Under the pieces are notes generated by a model that worked only from the letters and a program-made list of their open reading frames with translations, did no database searches and was not told the origin of the DNA. From NCBI GenBank assembly GCA_018340805.1, contig JACMZG010000008.1:27757914-27821913 (forward strand): a DNA stretch of 64,000 nt. The letters run 5' to 3'. Positions 36,887 through 45,196 of this stretch are shown here, one piece after another (within the stretch, counting starts at the first letter, position 1; each line of letters starts with the position of its first letter). Source of the stretch: Microvelia longipes (Eukaryota; Arthropoda; Insecta; Hemiptera; Veliidae). The position numbers were made by a program, and so were the translations under genes.

Positions 36887-38584
36887 CAAAAATTAGACTA
36901 CTTCAGTAGAAATTAGAAACAAACTTGTCTCTTCTTAAACATATTGACTTAAAATAAAGTATTGGGTTTACTTTGTTTGAGTTGTGGTTAATTTATTTCT
37001 TCCGCGGTTACTTATTAGGTTATTTAAGAGGAGCAGCACTATATTTTTATATATGCTTTATCGACTTGCAATTATTTATAATTGCTTCAGCAATTTTTAT
37101 ATACCTTGAAATTGTTCAATAAAATTTGAAAATATGAAATAGATATCCTTTTTTAAAGTAAATTAATCGTTTTTAATACACTTTTAAACACTTATCAAAG
37201 TTTTAGATTAAGCATCATAGTCCAGTAAATAATATGGTGGGAAAAATATCCGTATTTTTAAATTTTACTTAATTTACTTTTAATAACAAGAGAAGCGTGT
37301 AAATGTAATCTTTAAATATATTTACAAGTATAGATTAATACTGTACATGATTATACATGAAATGTAATGAATGCGTGTTGAACGCAATGTGTTACGGTTC
37401 TTTAATGTCGTTAAAAGTTATTTCAAGATGAATTTAAAAATAACGGTTTTAATGTACTTCATTATTAAATACGTCTGATTCTAAATTTTCACAATGTGGT
37501 TCAAAACAAAGAATCATCCTTTTGATTTCATGATTAAAATTGGATGAATGTTATTAGGTGTTATTGTAAATCTCCTTCCCACAGATAGAAAGAGTCTCAT
37601 TGGACAAAAAAAGCATTGGCAATCTCCAGAGTAAAATTCTTAAGATCAATGGAATAAATGGCTGGAGAAAAGATTTTTGTATTTTGTGATAGAGTTTTAA
37701 TGGGAATCGTTCAGTTCTGTTACAAAATTACATTTCCCATAGACTATTTCCGTTCTAAGGAATAGATATAAAACAGGGACTTTCGTTGCCTGGATGGATG
37801 GAAGCCTCGGCACTTCGCGATTTTGCTGCACCTGAGTCTATTTTCCTAGATTTTTAATGGAAATGTGCAATTTTTATTTCTCAGGTTAAATACGAAATTA
37901 TGCTCATCTTTCCATAATAAGCTCCGCACAACATTTGGGCACTACAAAAAAGCGCGTCTTTTAAAATGTCTTAGCGCATTTCCTTGATGATCAGAAAATT
38001 GACTAACTATAGTTGCAACTGTGCTTAGGCTATCGGATTACTGCAACCATAGTTCTGGCTCTTTCAAAACCAATGAAAAATGGTTATTTATGCCAGCGAA
38101 TTTCTTTGGAAAATACTGGTTTTTGCGAATTTTGTTGGCCATTTAACAAATGTCATAACTTTAGTTGTATTTATCCGATTTTAACAAAAAACACTTGTTT
38201 TATTGGAAATTTTATCAGCTTTAAAAAATGTTCTCTTCATGTTTCGCACACGACTAGGGAACCATTTATTGCAAAAAACTGGAATTTGTGTGATTTTTTA
38301 ATACTTTGAGCGAGCGCATTCATATGAAGGGCTCCACTCTAGATTGGCAGACTATGCTTTTCCTATATAATTTAAGGTATATGTTCAGAAAAATTTGGTT
38401 TTAAGTAGTACAAAATGAGTCACATTTTTTAGGCCTTGCTCTTAGACTAATAGAAAAAATGAATAATCATTAATAATTTGGCTTTATAAAGTCTAAATTT
38501 ATTCCCGCAAAAAAATCAATATCGATAAATTTAATAATATGATGATGAAATATACTTCTTAGTATTCTTTTTAAGTATCAAATT
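36887..38584. other. Non-coding sequence, partly repeat-like
   Basis: From about 37780 (CTGGATGGATGGA...) to 38340 the sequence is less AT-rich, and CTGGATGGATG recurs at 46149, so this is probably an old dispersed element. Its 98-codon plus-strand frame has no recognised domain. Confidence 0.45.
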
Positions 38585-38700
38585 AATAAAACTCTGGCGC
38601 GATGGTCCAAATGCCGGGCAAATTTCCTTTGGACTGCGTATTTCCGAGCTTAACAATCCATTTATTTAGTTTATGCTTTACAACTTAAGCAGATACTCAA
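38585..38700 (-). repeat. Dispersed repeat (family 3), inverted copy
   Basis: The minus strand has GTAAAGCATAAACTAAATAA, GGAAATTTGCCCGGCATTTG, GACCATCGCGCCAGAG. Confidence 0.58.
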
Positions 38701-38740
38701 TTATTATGTAATACTCATAACTCACGTTTACTGTATTTTT

Positions 38741-38962
38741 CAAAGGAAATACACATATATATTCTGTAGGTCATGCACACCATTGTTAGGAAATGCACAT
38801 AAATATCCTGTAGGATATGCACACCATTGTTAGGAAATGCACATAAATATCCTATGATCATACACACCATTGTTAGGAAATGCACATAAATATCCTGTAC
38901 ATCATACACACCATTGTTAGAAAATGCACATAAATATCCTGTAGTGTACACCATTGTTAGCA
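38741..38962. repeat. Minisatellite, ~43-bp unit, five copies
   Basis: Repeats of GGAAATGCACATAAATATCC followed by TGTAGGATATGCACACCATT GTTA, with small changes between copies. A minus-strand frame through it is only the repeat read in frame. Confidence 0.88.
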
Positions 38963-38996
38963 CTAATTTAAAGCTCAGTTAGTGTCAAAGCTCATT

Positions 38997-39006
38997 GCTT
39001 AATTTA
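38997..39006. repeat. SINE target-site duplication, left copy
   Basis: GCTTAATTTA, identical to 39571-39580 on the other side of the SINE. Confidence 0.8.
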
Positions 39007-39570
39007 ATAGTAGTAGTAGTAGTAGTAGTAATATGGGGGGAGTGGTAGTAACTACCAGGCAAGTAGGCCACGTTGTTGGGCCCTTTTTGCCAGCTCCCTA
39101 AGATAGTGTTTCCTCCTCAATTTCAAGTGTAGGTATATTTCTTCTAATCTAGACAGAAGAGCCGTGAATTCCTGTGGTCCCTCTCATGCTTTTTCAAGCA
39201 ATTATACAGATTTTCACTGACTCTTATAGTCTAGTGAAAACTGGGAACAACACGTGCTCTCACTGTTAAACCAAACCTCCACATACTTTAAACTACAAGG
39301 CAGAAACGCTTTATAATGAATCTACAATGAGGGTCCTACATTTTGCCTATATCCAGTTTCATTTAGGGTAAGGGATCTTTAACAAGTACATGACAAGGCA
39401 CAGGCTCGAGACCACCGGCTTTACGTCCCTTCTGAAGGATGTGGTACGCAGAATTTTTATCCCTCTCATAAAAATCCTTGAGCCCCGTGCTGGGATTGAA
39501 CCCATGATTAAAGTCCATTCATTCTGTGTATTGGCCGCGTACCTTAACTACTACACCACGGGTGACTCAC
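39007..39570 (-). mobile_element. tRNA-derived SINE with target-site duplication
   Basis: Read on the minus strand from 39570, the head is tRNA-like: CCCGTGGTGTAGTAGTTAAG matches the acceptor, D-arm and pol III A box of tRNA genes, and GGGTTCAATCCCAGCACGGG matches the T-arm (B box) and the 3' acceptor strand, which pairs with the start. The whole cloverleaf-sized head is about 80 nt (39485-39567). A body of about 450 nt with no frame follows, ending in a trinucleotide tail of TAG/ACT units (39009-39029). A perfect 10-bp direct repeat, GCTTAATTTA, flanks it at 38997-39006 and 39571-39580: the expected target duplication of LINE-mediated insertion. It interrupts a dispersed repeat whose continuation is at 39581-39700. 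The parental LINE and the tRNA species are not identified. Confidence 0.85.
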
Positions 39571-39580
39571 GCTTAATTTA
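39571..39580. repeat. SINE target-site duplication, right copy
   Basis: GCTTAATTTA, identical to 38997-39006. Confidence 0.8.
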
Positions 39581-39700
39581 TTAAGCATAAACCGGAACCT
39601 TAAGCAAGAAATATATTTTAAATAAAAAACCACACATTTCAAAAAAAATTCGCCCGGTATGCGGACCACCGCGTCAGAATTTTTCGAAATTTCTTAATTC
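39581..39700 (+). repeat. Dispersed repeat (family 3), copy interrupted by the SINE
   Basis: AAGCATAAACCGGAACCTTA and GCCCGGTATGCGGACCACCG, then CGTCAGAATTTT. The same order occurs at 47675-47790, and inverted at 38585-38700. Confidence 0.6.
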
Positions 39701-39849
39701 TTTAAATATACTTGAAATTTTTCATATTTATGGTTTTTATATTTTACTATATTTATAACTTTTAAGAAAAAACCAAAAACGTGCAAATAACTTATAAGGA
39801 ACCAAATGGTTATCATTTAAATAAATCTAGAATTCATTAAATGCTAACA

Positions 39850-40048
39850 TAAAAATGGTGAGAAGGAAGGATTGAAATTATCCCGAACTCCATTACGATT
39901 AATGGGTAGAATAACTAGTTTGAAATAATATTGCTTACCTGAATTGCTAGGTACTTGATTTTAGCGAATTTTCAAAGAAAAATTAGCTTATGAGGTTAGG
40001 GTTATAAAGGGGGAGGGAGTACATTAACCGTGGAGTCACGGTTCAAGA

Positions 40049-40112
<64 letters not shown>
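39850..40112 (+). repeat. Family 2 repeat, left half, interrupted by the LTR element
   Basis: TTTTAGCGAATTTTCAAAGA and GAGCTTATGAG-type words, a GGGGGAGGG patch and a (TA)n tract match 46240-46430. The continuation is at 45197. Confidence 0.65.
40050..40112. repeat. (TA)n microsatellite, target of the LTR element
   Basis: TA repeats directly abutting the 3' LTR. The other side of the element continues with ATATATAATC. Confidence 0.93.
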
Positions 40113-40116
<4 letters not shown>

Positions 40117-40210
40117 AAAACACTACTACTAGTTTAACGAAAAAGGTATAACTAACTCTATTTTATCAATTTACAAATTTCACTAATCCTTGTCATTATT
40201 TGACATAACA
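40113..40210 (-). repeat. 3' LTR (98 bp)
   Basis: Second copy of the terminal repeat. Its outer edge abuts a (TA)n tract ending at 40112. The last pol codons run into it, with a stop at 40158-40160. Confidence 0.93.
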
Positions 40211-40361
40211 CAGCCTCCTTCTTCTTCAGGCTGTTCGCCCTCGAACTGCTTCCTAGGTCCTTGAGCCATGTTGGTGGGTTGTTGCCTAAGTATTTTCCTA
40301 GTCTCTCAATATGGACAACTCTAGGTTTCGTTCTTCGATTTAATTGTATTCGATAAATCAA
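40158..40361 (-). pseudogene. pol: Integrase C-terminal tail in a displaced frame
   Basis: A 67-codon frame that continues integrase after the frame break near 40376. The stretch RTKPRVVHIERLGKYLG is the conserved end of many Ty3/gypsy integrases (…VVHVDRLKPY…). The frame contains the polypurine tract and stops inside the 3' LTR at 40158. The Met at 40361 is incidental. Confidence 0.8.
40214..40227 (-). other. Polypurine tract
   Basis: On the minus strand this is an uninterrupted 14-base purine run (GAAGAAGAAGGAGG), three bases before the start of the 3' LTR. That is the expected place for the plus-strand DNA primer. It lies within the end of the pol frame. Confidence 0.82.
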
Positions 40362-41152
40362 ATCGTTAATTTTTTTGATAACGTATAAGGACCTTCCCAG
40401 TTTCTTTGAAGTTTTGGAGTAAGCCCTTTTTTTCTTCGAGGATTAAATAACCAAACAGCATCTCCTCTGTTGAATGAGTTTTCAGTTGACCGGGTGTCTA
40501 ATCTTGCTTTCATTTTGTCGGAATTTAATATTAACCTGTTTCTTACAAAATTATGAGTTGTATTTAACTTCTCACGTAATTCTTCAACGAAATTATGCAT
40601 TTGTATTTCCTTGTCTGGTCCAGGGACTCGTCCTACTAGCAGATCTACAGGTAAAACCATTTCTTTCCCCTTAACAATTCTAGCGGGTGAGAAACCTGTC
40701 GCTTCATGTTCTGAGCTTCTATACGCTAAAAGAAATAATGGCACCAAAGCGTCCCAATTCTTTTGGTTCTTGTCCACAAACATTGCCAAATACTGCAAAA
40801 TAGTCCTGTTATGTCGTTCTACTAAACCATTAGATGCTGGGTGCAGGGGAGTGGTTCCAGTTTTCTTGATTCCCAGTATCTTCATCAGTTCTCCCCACAA
40901 CTGTGATTCGAAATTCCTTCCTCTGTCAGAGTGTAGTTCTAACGGAACACCATGTCTTGCGATAACATTTTCAACAAATGCTTTCGCTATTGTGCAGGCC
41001 TCTTGATCTGGTAAAGGAACTGCCTCCGGCCATTTTGAAAAATAATCGACTACTACTAATAAATATCTATTACCTCTGTTTGATTTAGGAAACGGCCCCA
41101 ATATGCCTATTCCCACTCGTTCAACAGGAGCACCCGATATATACTGACCCAT
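40358..41152 (-). CDS. pol: Integrase catalytic core, broken from the rest of pol
   Basis: Same frame as the RT segment; it resumes right after the amber codon (readable from 41206, with the CX2C zinc pair in the first codons), and the first ATG is at 41152. It is an RNase H-fold integrase: the second catalytic Asp is in LHSDRGRNF (Asp76 from the ATG) and Glu112 in NGLVERHNR, exactly 35 residues apart, giving the D(35)E part of the triad. The first Asp is expected about 60 residues upstream in the motif GI-D-ILGPFP, but codon 41105-41107 is GGC (Gly16). The C-terminal part includes LLAYRSSEHEATGFSP and a chromo/SH3-like region starting WEGPYTL. The frame ends at 40358 because of a one-base loss in or near the T7 run at 40370-40376; the natural C terminus continues in another frame. 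Inactive as written. Confidence 0.93.
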   Translation of the reverse strand: MGQYISGAPVERVGIGILGPFPKSNRGNRYLLVVVDYFSKWPEAVPLPDQEACTIAKAFVENVIARHGVPLELHSDRGRNFESQLWGELMKILGIKKTGTTPLHPASNGLVERHNRTILQYLAMFVDKNQKNWDALVPLFLLAYRSSEHEATGFSPARIVKGKEMVLPVDLLVGRVPGPDKEIQMHNFVEELREKLNTTHNFVRNRLILNSDKMKARLDTRSTENSFNRGDAVWLFNPRRKKGLTPKLQRNWEGPYTLSKKLTI

Positions 41153-41206
41153 CTTCCCACGGCATCTTGTCTTTGGACCTTTCTTCTCAGCACAAGTGTC
41201 GCAGCT

Positions 41207-42895
41207 CTAGCACCAGTATTCTACATCTCTCCTACAGTTGACCCAATAATATCTTTCCCTTATTCGTGCCAAAGTCCTTTTAACCCCAAAGTGACCACCA
41301 GACGGGCTATTATGCAAGTGTTCCATGATCTCGGAACGCATGGCTTTTGGCACCACTAACTGAAATATAACAGAAATTCCATCAGGCTTTTCCCATTTTC
41401 TAAATAATAAACCATCCTTTAGAGTTAGTGAGTCCCATTGCACCCAATAAGCTTTTGTACCAGCGCTATACCTAGAAATATCATGCCATATAGGACGCTC
41501 TCCAGACTCTAACCATTTTCTCACTAAACCAATATCTTCATCTTCTATTTGGCACTTTCTAGTTCTATCATATTGGTTATCAGACCAATGCAGTGCATTA
41601 ATTTTCTTCAAAATTACATTTTCTTCCACTTCTTCAGCGTCGCAATGCTTATTTTCCTTCTCTTCTGCTCTCTCACAATACCTGCACAGCCCGTCAGAAC
41701 ATGGTCTTCTTGAAAGACTATCAGCATTAGTATGTTGTGTTCCTTGCCTGTGTTCAATTTTAAAATTGTACTGCTGCAGTCTCTCAATCCACCTAGCAAT
41801 TTGTCCTTCTGGCTTCTTAAATGTCATGATCCATTGAAGTGCACTATGGTCCGTACGTATTATAAAATCCCTGCCATAAAGATAAGTATGAAAATGTTCT
41901 AAAGCCTTAATTATTGAAAGTAGTTCTTGCCTTGTAACACAATAGTTTTTCTCCGCTTTCCCTAACGTCTTACTAAAGTAACTTATCACCTTTAATTCAC
42001 CATTTTGATTTTGCGAAAGGACTGCACCGATTCCGTGTTGTGAGGCATCACAATCTACTACGTATGTACCATTTTCTGTAGGGTATGCTAGAACTGGAGC
42101 AGAAGAAAGTTTGTCTTTGAGTGTGTCAAAAGCATTTTGACAAGCCGAATCCCATTTAAAAGGAATATTTAACCCTGTTAAGCGATGCAAAGGTTTAGCG
42201 ATACTACTTAAGTTCTTAATAAATTTTCTGTAGTACGTACCAAGTCCAAGAAAACTTCTTAGTTCCTTAACATCCTTCGGAATAGGCCATTTTAGGACAG
42301 CTTCAACTTTTTTTTTATCTGTTCGGACTCCGTCAGCTGAAACAATATGACCCAAGTAATGAACTTCCTTTTGAAAAAGAAAACATTTTTTTGGATTTAA
42401 ATGCAGATTTGCACCACTAATGCGTAAAAATACTTCCAGTAAATTCTTTAAGTGTTCTTCAAAAGTTCTTCCTAAAACTAAAATATCGTCCAGATAGACA
42501 AGACAGGTTTTCCAAGTGAGACCTTTCAGCACCAGTTCCATCAAGCGTTCGAACGTGGCGGGGGCATTACAAAGACCGAAGGGCATAACACGAAAGTGGT
42601 ATAACCCAGTCCCAGCTGAAAATGCTGTCTTTTCTTTATCTTCTGAGTGTAATTCCACTTGCCAGTAACCACTCTTGAGGTCTAAGCTTGAGAACCACAC
42701 CGAACCGGAAAGTGTATTCAAAGTTTCGTCTATTCTAGGCAAGGGATAACTGTCTTTTTTAGTTATGGAGTTCAACTTTCGGTAATCTATACAAAATCTT
42801 GTAGTGCCATCTTTCTTGGGTACTAAAACAACAGGAGAGCACCAAGGACTATCTGACTCTTCGATTACTTTATCTTCCAACATTTTATTTATCAT
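41207..42895 (-). CDS. pol: Reverse transcriptase, RNase H and integrase zinc-binding N terminus
   Basis: A 562-codon open frame. Residues ~1-175 are the RT fingers and palm: VVLVPKKDG, FCIDYRKLN, SSLDLKSGYWQV (Asp72) and the active-site YLDD at 134-137. Thumb and connection follow (LGHIVSADG, LRSFLGLGTYYRKFI). RNase H of the Ty3 type spans ~275-395, with catalytic Asp283 (DCDAS), Glu324 (TRQEL), Asp349 (RTDHS) and Asp392 (NADSLSR), all present. Residues ~520-562 start the integrase zinc domain, including HNSPSGGH. The frame ends at an amber codon (41207-41209) just before the CX2C pair, so zinc domain and catalytic core are separated. It lacks its own start: it is normally part of Gag-Pol, and the first ATG at 42895 is internal. 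RT and RNase H themselves look undamaged. Confidence 0.95.
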   Translation of the reverse strand: MINKMLEDKVIEESDSPWCSPVVLVPKKDGTTRFCIDYRKLNSITKKDSYPLPRIDETLNTLSGSVWFSSLDLKSGYWQVELHSEDKEKTAFSAGTGLYHFRVMPFGLCNAPATFERLMELVLKGLTWKTCLVYLDDILVLGRTFEEHLKNLLEVFLRISGANLHLNPKKCFLFQKEVHYLGHIVSADGVRTDKKKVEAVLKWPIPKDVKELRSFLGLGTYYRKFIKNLSSIAKPLHRLTGLNIPFKWDSACQNAFDTLKDKLSSAPVLAYPTENGTYVVDCDASQHGIGAVLSQNQNGELKVISYFSKTLGKAEKNYCVTRQELLSIIKALEHFHTYLYGRDFIIRTDHSALQWIMTFKKPEGQIARWIERLQQYNFKIEHRQGTQHTNADSLSRRPCSDGLCRYCERAEEKENKHCDAEEVEENVILKKINALHWSDNQYDRTRKCQIEDEDIGLVRKWLESGERPIWHDISRYSAGTKAYWVQWDSLTLKDGLLFRKWEKPDGISVIFQLVVPKAMRSEIMEHLHNSPSGGHFGVKRTLARIRERYYWVNCRRDVEYWC

Positions 42896-43152
42896 GCCTG
42901 ATACCTCCTTTTGTTTCGACCAAGGTAGCCTTCTTGGTCTTTGCTTAATTGGTTGGGCATCACCAGTATTGATTCGATGTGAACTATGTTTGTACTACCT
43001 GGATTTTCTCCACTAGCAAAAATGTCCTCATACTCCCGTAATAATTTTTCCACTTTTGACTTTTCATCTTTCGAAAGGTGATTCATGCATTGCGTTAACT
43101 GAGAAACCAACTTGTTTTGAATTTCAATCGTATTTTTTGCCTGCTGTATCAT
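42892..43152 (-). pseudogene. pol: Pol linker before reverse transcriptase, displaced frame
   Basis: An 86-codon open segment that joins protease and reverse transcriptase in the parental element but lies in a different frame from both. Its first ~55 codons read as a normal pol linker (SKDEKSKVEKLLREYEDIFA is typical of the segment before Ty3/gypsy RT). After about 42985 the family-like sequence continues in the RT frame, so a one-base loss lies near 42972-42985. Together with the one-base gain at 43133-43138, the reading frame is displaced for only ~150 nt. The Met at its start is not a real initiator. Confidence 0.8.
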
Positions 43153-43945
43153 TTACCTGCAATTCACTAATACCAGGATAAACCTCTTCGACATCAACTG
43201 GAAAACAAGACCCCAGGAAATCGTTTTTACTTAAATAGAGATTAGTGTTTGTAATATTGGCCACCCTAACCGGCACCAATGATTCTAAACGAACTAAACC
43301 TCTCGCTATCAGTAGATTATCGATAAGACAATTAGTATTATCGATTACACCTGTCTCAAAGTTTCCAGGGTTACCTTCAAGTCTTGCCATAATAATTGTC
43401 TCAGAATTCATTGGTAAGCATTGGTCCTCTGCAACAAACACTCTCAAGACATCTGGATAGTTTTCGTTTCCATATTCTTGATTTTTGAATGGTATCTCTG
43501 TATGGTGTATCTTCAAAATCCTCCTTTCAATGTCTATAACAAATTTATTATTCTCCATTATATCAAGTCCCAGAACAAAATCATCTTTAATATTAGCAAC
43601 TAAAACATCGTGAAAAATAGTTATGTGATTAAATTGTATTTTAACATTTACCTTTCCAATAACAGGTGTTGTTTCTCCAGTTGCGGTCTCTAGCATTAAT
43701 GTATCGCATTTATCTCTGTCACATCCGAATGTATTTATCAATCCTTCTCTGATTACTGATCTAGAAGCTCCAGTATCAAGAGTAAACAAACAGTCTTGCG
43801 AGTTTAGTTTACCTGCTATGACTAAACTATTTTTATTTTTTGAAGAAACTGACAGTTGGGGCTTGTGAAAAATATTAGTCGGCACCTGCCCCTTGGAGTC
43901 GACTAATCGTAGTTTTCCTTGTCCATTAAAGATTGTTTTGATTTC
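43124..43945 (-). CDS. pol: Aspartic protease, N-terminal part of pol
   Basis: Frame open from 43945 (just after a stop) to 43124, in -1 relation to gag and overlapping it by 43 nt. This fits expression as a Gag-Pol fusion by -1 frameshifting; the first ATG in the frame is at 43885. Counting from that ATG, LFTLDTGAS (Asp37-Thr38-Gly39) is the retropepsin catalytic motif, and FVLGLDIM at about 103-110 is the conserved second half of the domain (the ILG motif). The enzyme acts as a homodimer that cleaves the polyprotein. The frame ends early because of an apparent extra base in a six-base homopolymer (plus strand T6, 43133-43138). Downstream pol resumes in another frame at once. The start of translation inside the overlap is inferred. 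Confidence 0.88.
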   Translation of the reverse strand, partial: EIKTIFNGQGKLRLVDSKGQVPTNIFHKPQLSVSSKNKNSLVIAGKLNSQDCLFTLDTGASRSVIREGLINTFGCDRDKCDTLMLETATGETTPVIGKVNVKIQFNHITIFHDVLVANIKDDFVLGLDIMENNKFVIDIERRILKIHHTEIPFKNQEYGNENYPDVLRVFVAEDQCLPMNSETIIMARLEGNPGNFETGVIDNTNCLIDNLLIARGLVRLESLVPVRVANITNTNLYLSKNDFLGSCFPVDVEEVYPGISELQVNDTAGKKYD

Positions 43946-44961
43946 CTAGAAGGAGATGAGGAAGATCGAGGGGGTGTCTTATCTCTCCATCGTCGTACAG
44001 TCGGGGCAGAACGGCAGAATCTTTGGACGTGACCCCGTGAACCACAGAGAAAACAGACCACATTGCTTTTTTCTGTCTTAGTAGCCGATAACTGCGTACA
44101 TAATTCTGTCACTACTTCTGATAATTTAGTAAGTTTGTTTGAGACACCATCATCAAACCGGACTTCCCGCATTACTGAACGAGAAGTACTGGCTGTTTTA
44201 GCTGCTTCAAATTCTAAAGCAGCTACTAAAGCAGAACTTATGGTTAGTGGTTGACCAAGTCGTAAGACTTGTTGTGCTTCGCTATCATTAATGCCATCAA
44301 TAAATGTTTGTACAGCTAATTGTTCTAGGAAATCTTTTGGGGCATCAGGGTAGGCAGAGTTTACCGATCTTTCGACATCAGCTTCGTATGATTGTAAAGT
44401 TTCATCTTTACCTTGTACCCTTGATTTTAATTCAGCCCGATATAACTGTTTACGATGTTGATTGCCATAACGTAATTCTAAGGTGCGTACTAGGTGGTCA
44501 TAATCCCTCTGTTCTACTTCTGAAATATTGTAGAGGACGCTTATTGCTGGCTCACGAAGGGCAAGAATTAAAGAAGTTGCCATTTGAGCCTTGGTCCAAT
44601 TATTTGTTAAGGCTGCTGCCTCGAATTGGCGACGATACATGGCCCATGATGTGGTGCCATCGAATAGAGGAGGTTTAAAACGCGATTCATGATTGTTTAT
44701 TAGATTAGCGTTATTATTATCCTGTTGTTGCTCGTTATTAAGTTCATTCACTTGTACATTATTATTGTTCATGGCTAGAGGTTGCCGTAAATTAATAATA
44801 TCCAATCTTTGTTCAAGTAATTCTTGTCGTCTTGTAATATCATCTAAATTTCTTTGTACATTTTCAAAATGCTGTAAAATTTCCTCTCTTTGTCTATCAG
44901 TATCTCGTCTGAATTCAATTATAAGTTGATGGATATTTTCCATCGATCTAGTAATTACCAT
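43903..44961 (-). CDS. gag: Gag polyprotein of the Ty3/gypsy element
   Basis: An intact 352-residue frame, the first after the leader. It forms the particle shell that packages element RNA. The N-terminal ~60 residues are charged and probably coiled coil (runs of E, R, Q, L); residues 65-90 are an Asn/Gln-rich linker. From about residue 95 (RFKPPLFDG, then TTSWAMYRRQFE) to about 255 it resembles the retrotransposon gag domain seen in many arthropod Ty3/gypsy elements. A single CCHC zinc knuckle (C303, C306, H311, C316; spacing CX2CX4HX4C) lies near the C terminus, followed by a basic, Ser-rich tail. The start at 44961 is the first ATG after the leader and gives a normal length. The last ~43 nt overlap the protease frame, which is offset by -1. 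This frame shows no lesion, unlike pol. Confidence 0.93.
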   Translation of the reverse strand: MVITRSMENIHQLIIEFRRDTDRQREEILQHFENVQRNLDDITRRQELLEQRLDIINLRQPLAMNNNNVQVNELNNEQQQDNNNANLINNHESRFKPPLFDGTTSWAMYRRQFEAAALTNNWTKAQMATSLILALREPAISVLYNISEVEQRDYDHLVRTLELRYGNQHRKQLYRAELKSRVQGKDETLQSYEADVERSVNSAYPDAPKDFLEQLAVQTFIDGINDSEAQQVLRLGQPLTISSALVAALEFEAAKTASTSRSVMREVRFDDGVSNKLTKLSEVVTELCTQLSATKTEKSNVVCFLCGSRGHVQRFCRSAPTVRRWRDKTPPRSSSSPSRKSKQSLMDKENYD

Positions 44962-45078
44962 ACAAATTAAAGATCGAATTTAATTATAAATTTTAAAAAA
45001 TTTTAAAATGTCAAAACTTACGAGATCAAAAGTTTAAATGAACAGTTTAACTTTTCACTGATACTTGCTTAACTTTTA
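44962..45078 (-). other. Retrotransposon leader between primer site and gag
   Basis: About 117 bp of AT-rich untranslated leader between the primer-binding site and the gag ATG. No other motif recognised. Confidence 0.6.
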
Positions 45079-45095
45079 CCCCACACCTGACACCA
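45079..45095 (-). other. Primer-binding site, tRNA-Leu type
   Basis: On the minus strand the sequence three bases after the 5' LTR begins TGGTGTCAGG. This is complementary to a tRNA 3' end of the form ...CCTGACACCA, typical of animal tRNA-Leu (acceptor stem beginning GTCAGG). The 17-base match and its position fit a minus-strand primer site. The exact isoacceptor is an inference. Confidence 0.8.
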
Positions 45096-45098
45096 ATT

Positions 45099-45196
45099 TG
45101 TTAAAACACTACTACTAGTTTAACGAAAAAGGTATAACTAACTCTATTTTATCAATTTAACAAATTCACTAATCCTTGTCATTATTTGACATAACA
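45099..45196 (-). repeat. 5' LTR (98 bp)
   Basis: Direct repeat of 40113-40210, bounded by TGTTA...TAACA. The two copies differ only in a short A/T stretch near the middle (two compensating one-base indels or three substitutions), which points to a recent insertion. At 98 bp it is very short for an LTR, though sub-100-bp LTRs are known in some Ty3/gypsy elements such as mag. I see no obvious AATAAA signal in it. Confidence 0.93.

Larger units (their letters stand above)
40113..45196 (-). mobile_element. Ty3/gypsy LTR retrotransposon, nearly complete, pol broken
   Basis: This is a 5,084-bp element with direct 98-bp terminal repeats that begin TGTTA and end TAACA. A primer-binding site follows the 5' LTR and a polypurine tract precedes the 3' LTR. 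The order gag, protease, reverse transcriptase, RNase H, integrase is that of Ty3/gypsy (Metaviridae); the pol motifs recall 412-like elements of arthropods, but the clade is not proven. There is no env-like frame. Gag is intact. Pol carries three single-base frame changes (in the T run 43133-43138, near 42972-42985, and near 40370-40386), an amber codon at 41207-41209, and Gly for the expected first Asp of the integrase triad. The element lies at the end of a (TA)n tract, with AT-only flanks (ATAT on both sides) compatible with a 4-bp target duplication. It interrupts an older family 2 repeat. Confidence 0.95.

Noticed and set aside
38715..38963. 82-codon minus-strand frame with repeated YLCAF/NNGV words
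   Set aside because: It is the 43-bp minisatellite translated; no start context or homology.
40474..44929. Several plus-strand frames of 60-130 codons across the retrotransposon
   Set aside because: They are antisense to gag and pol, which carry clear family motifs on the minus strand.
40113..45196. Endogenous retrovirus with env
   Set aside because: Pol is followed directly by the polypurine tract and 3' LTR; there is no room for an env gene.
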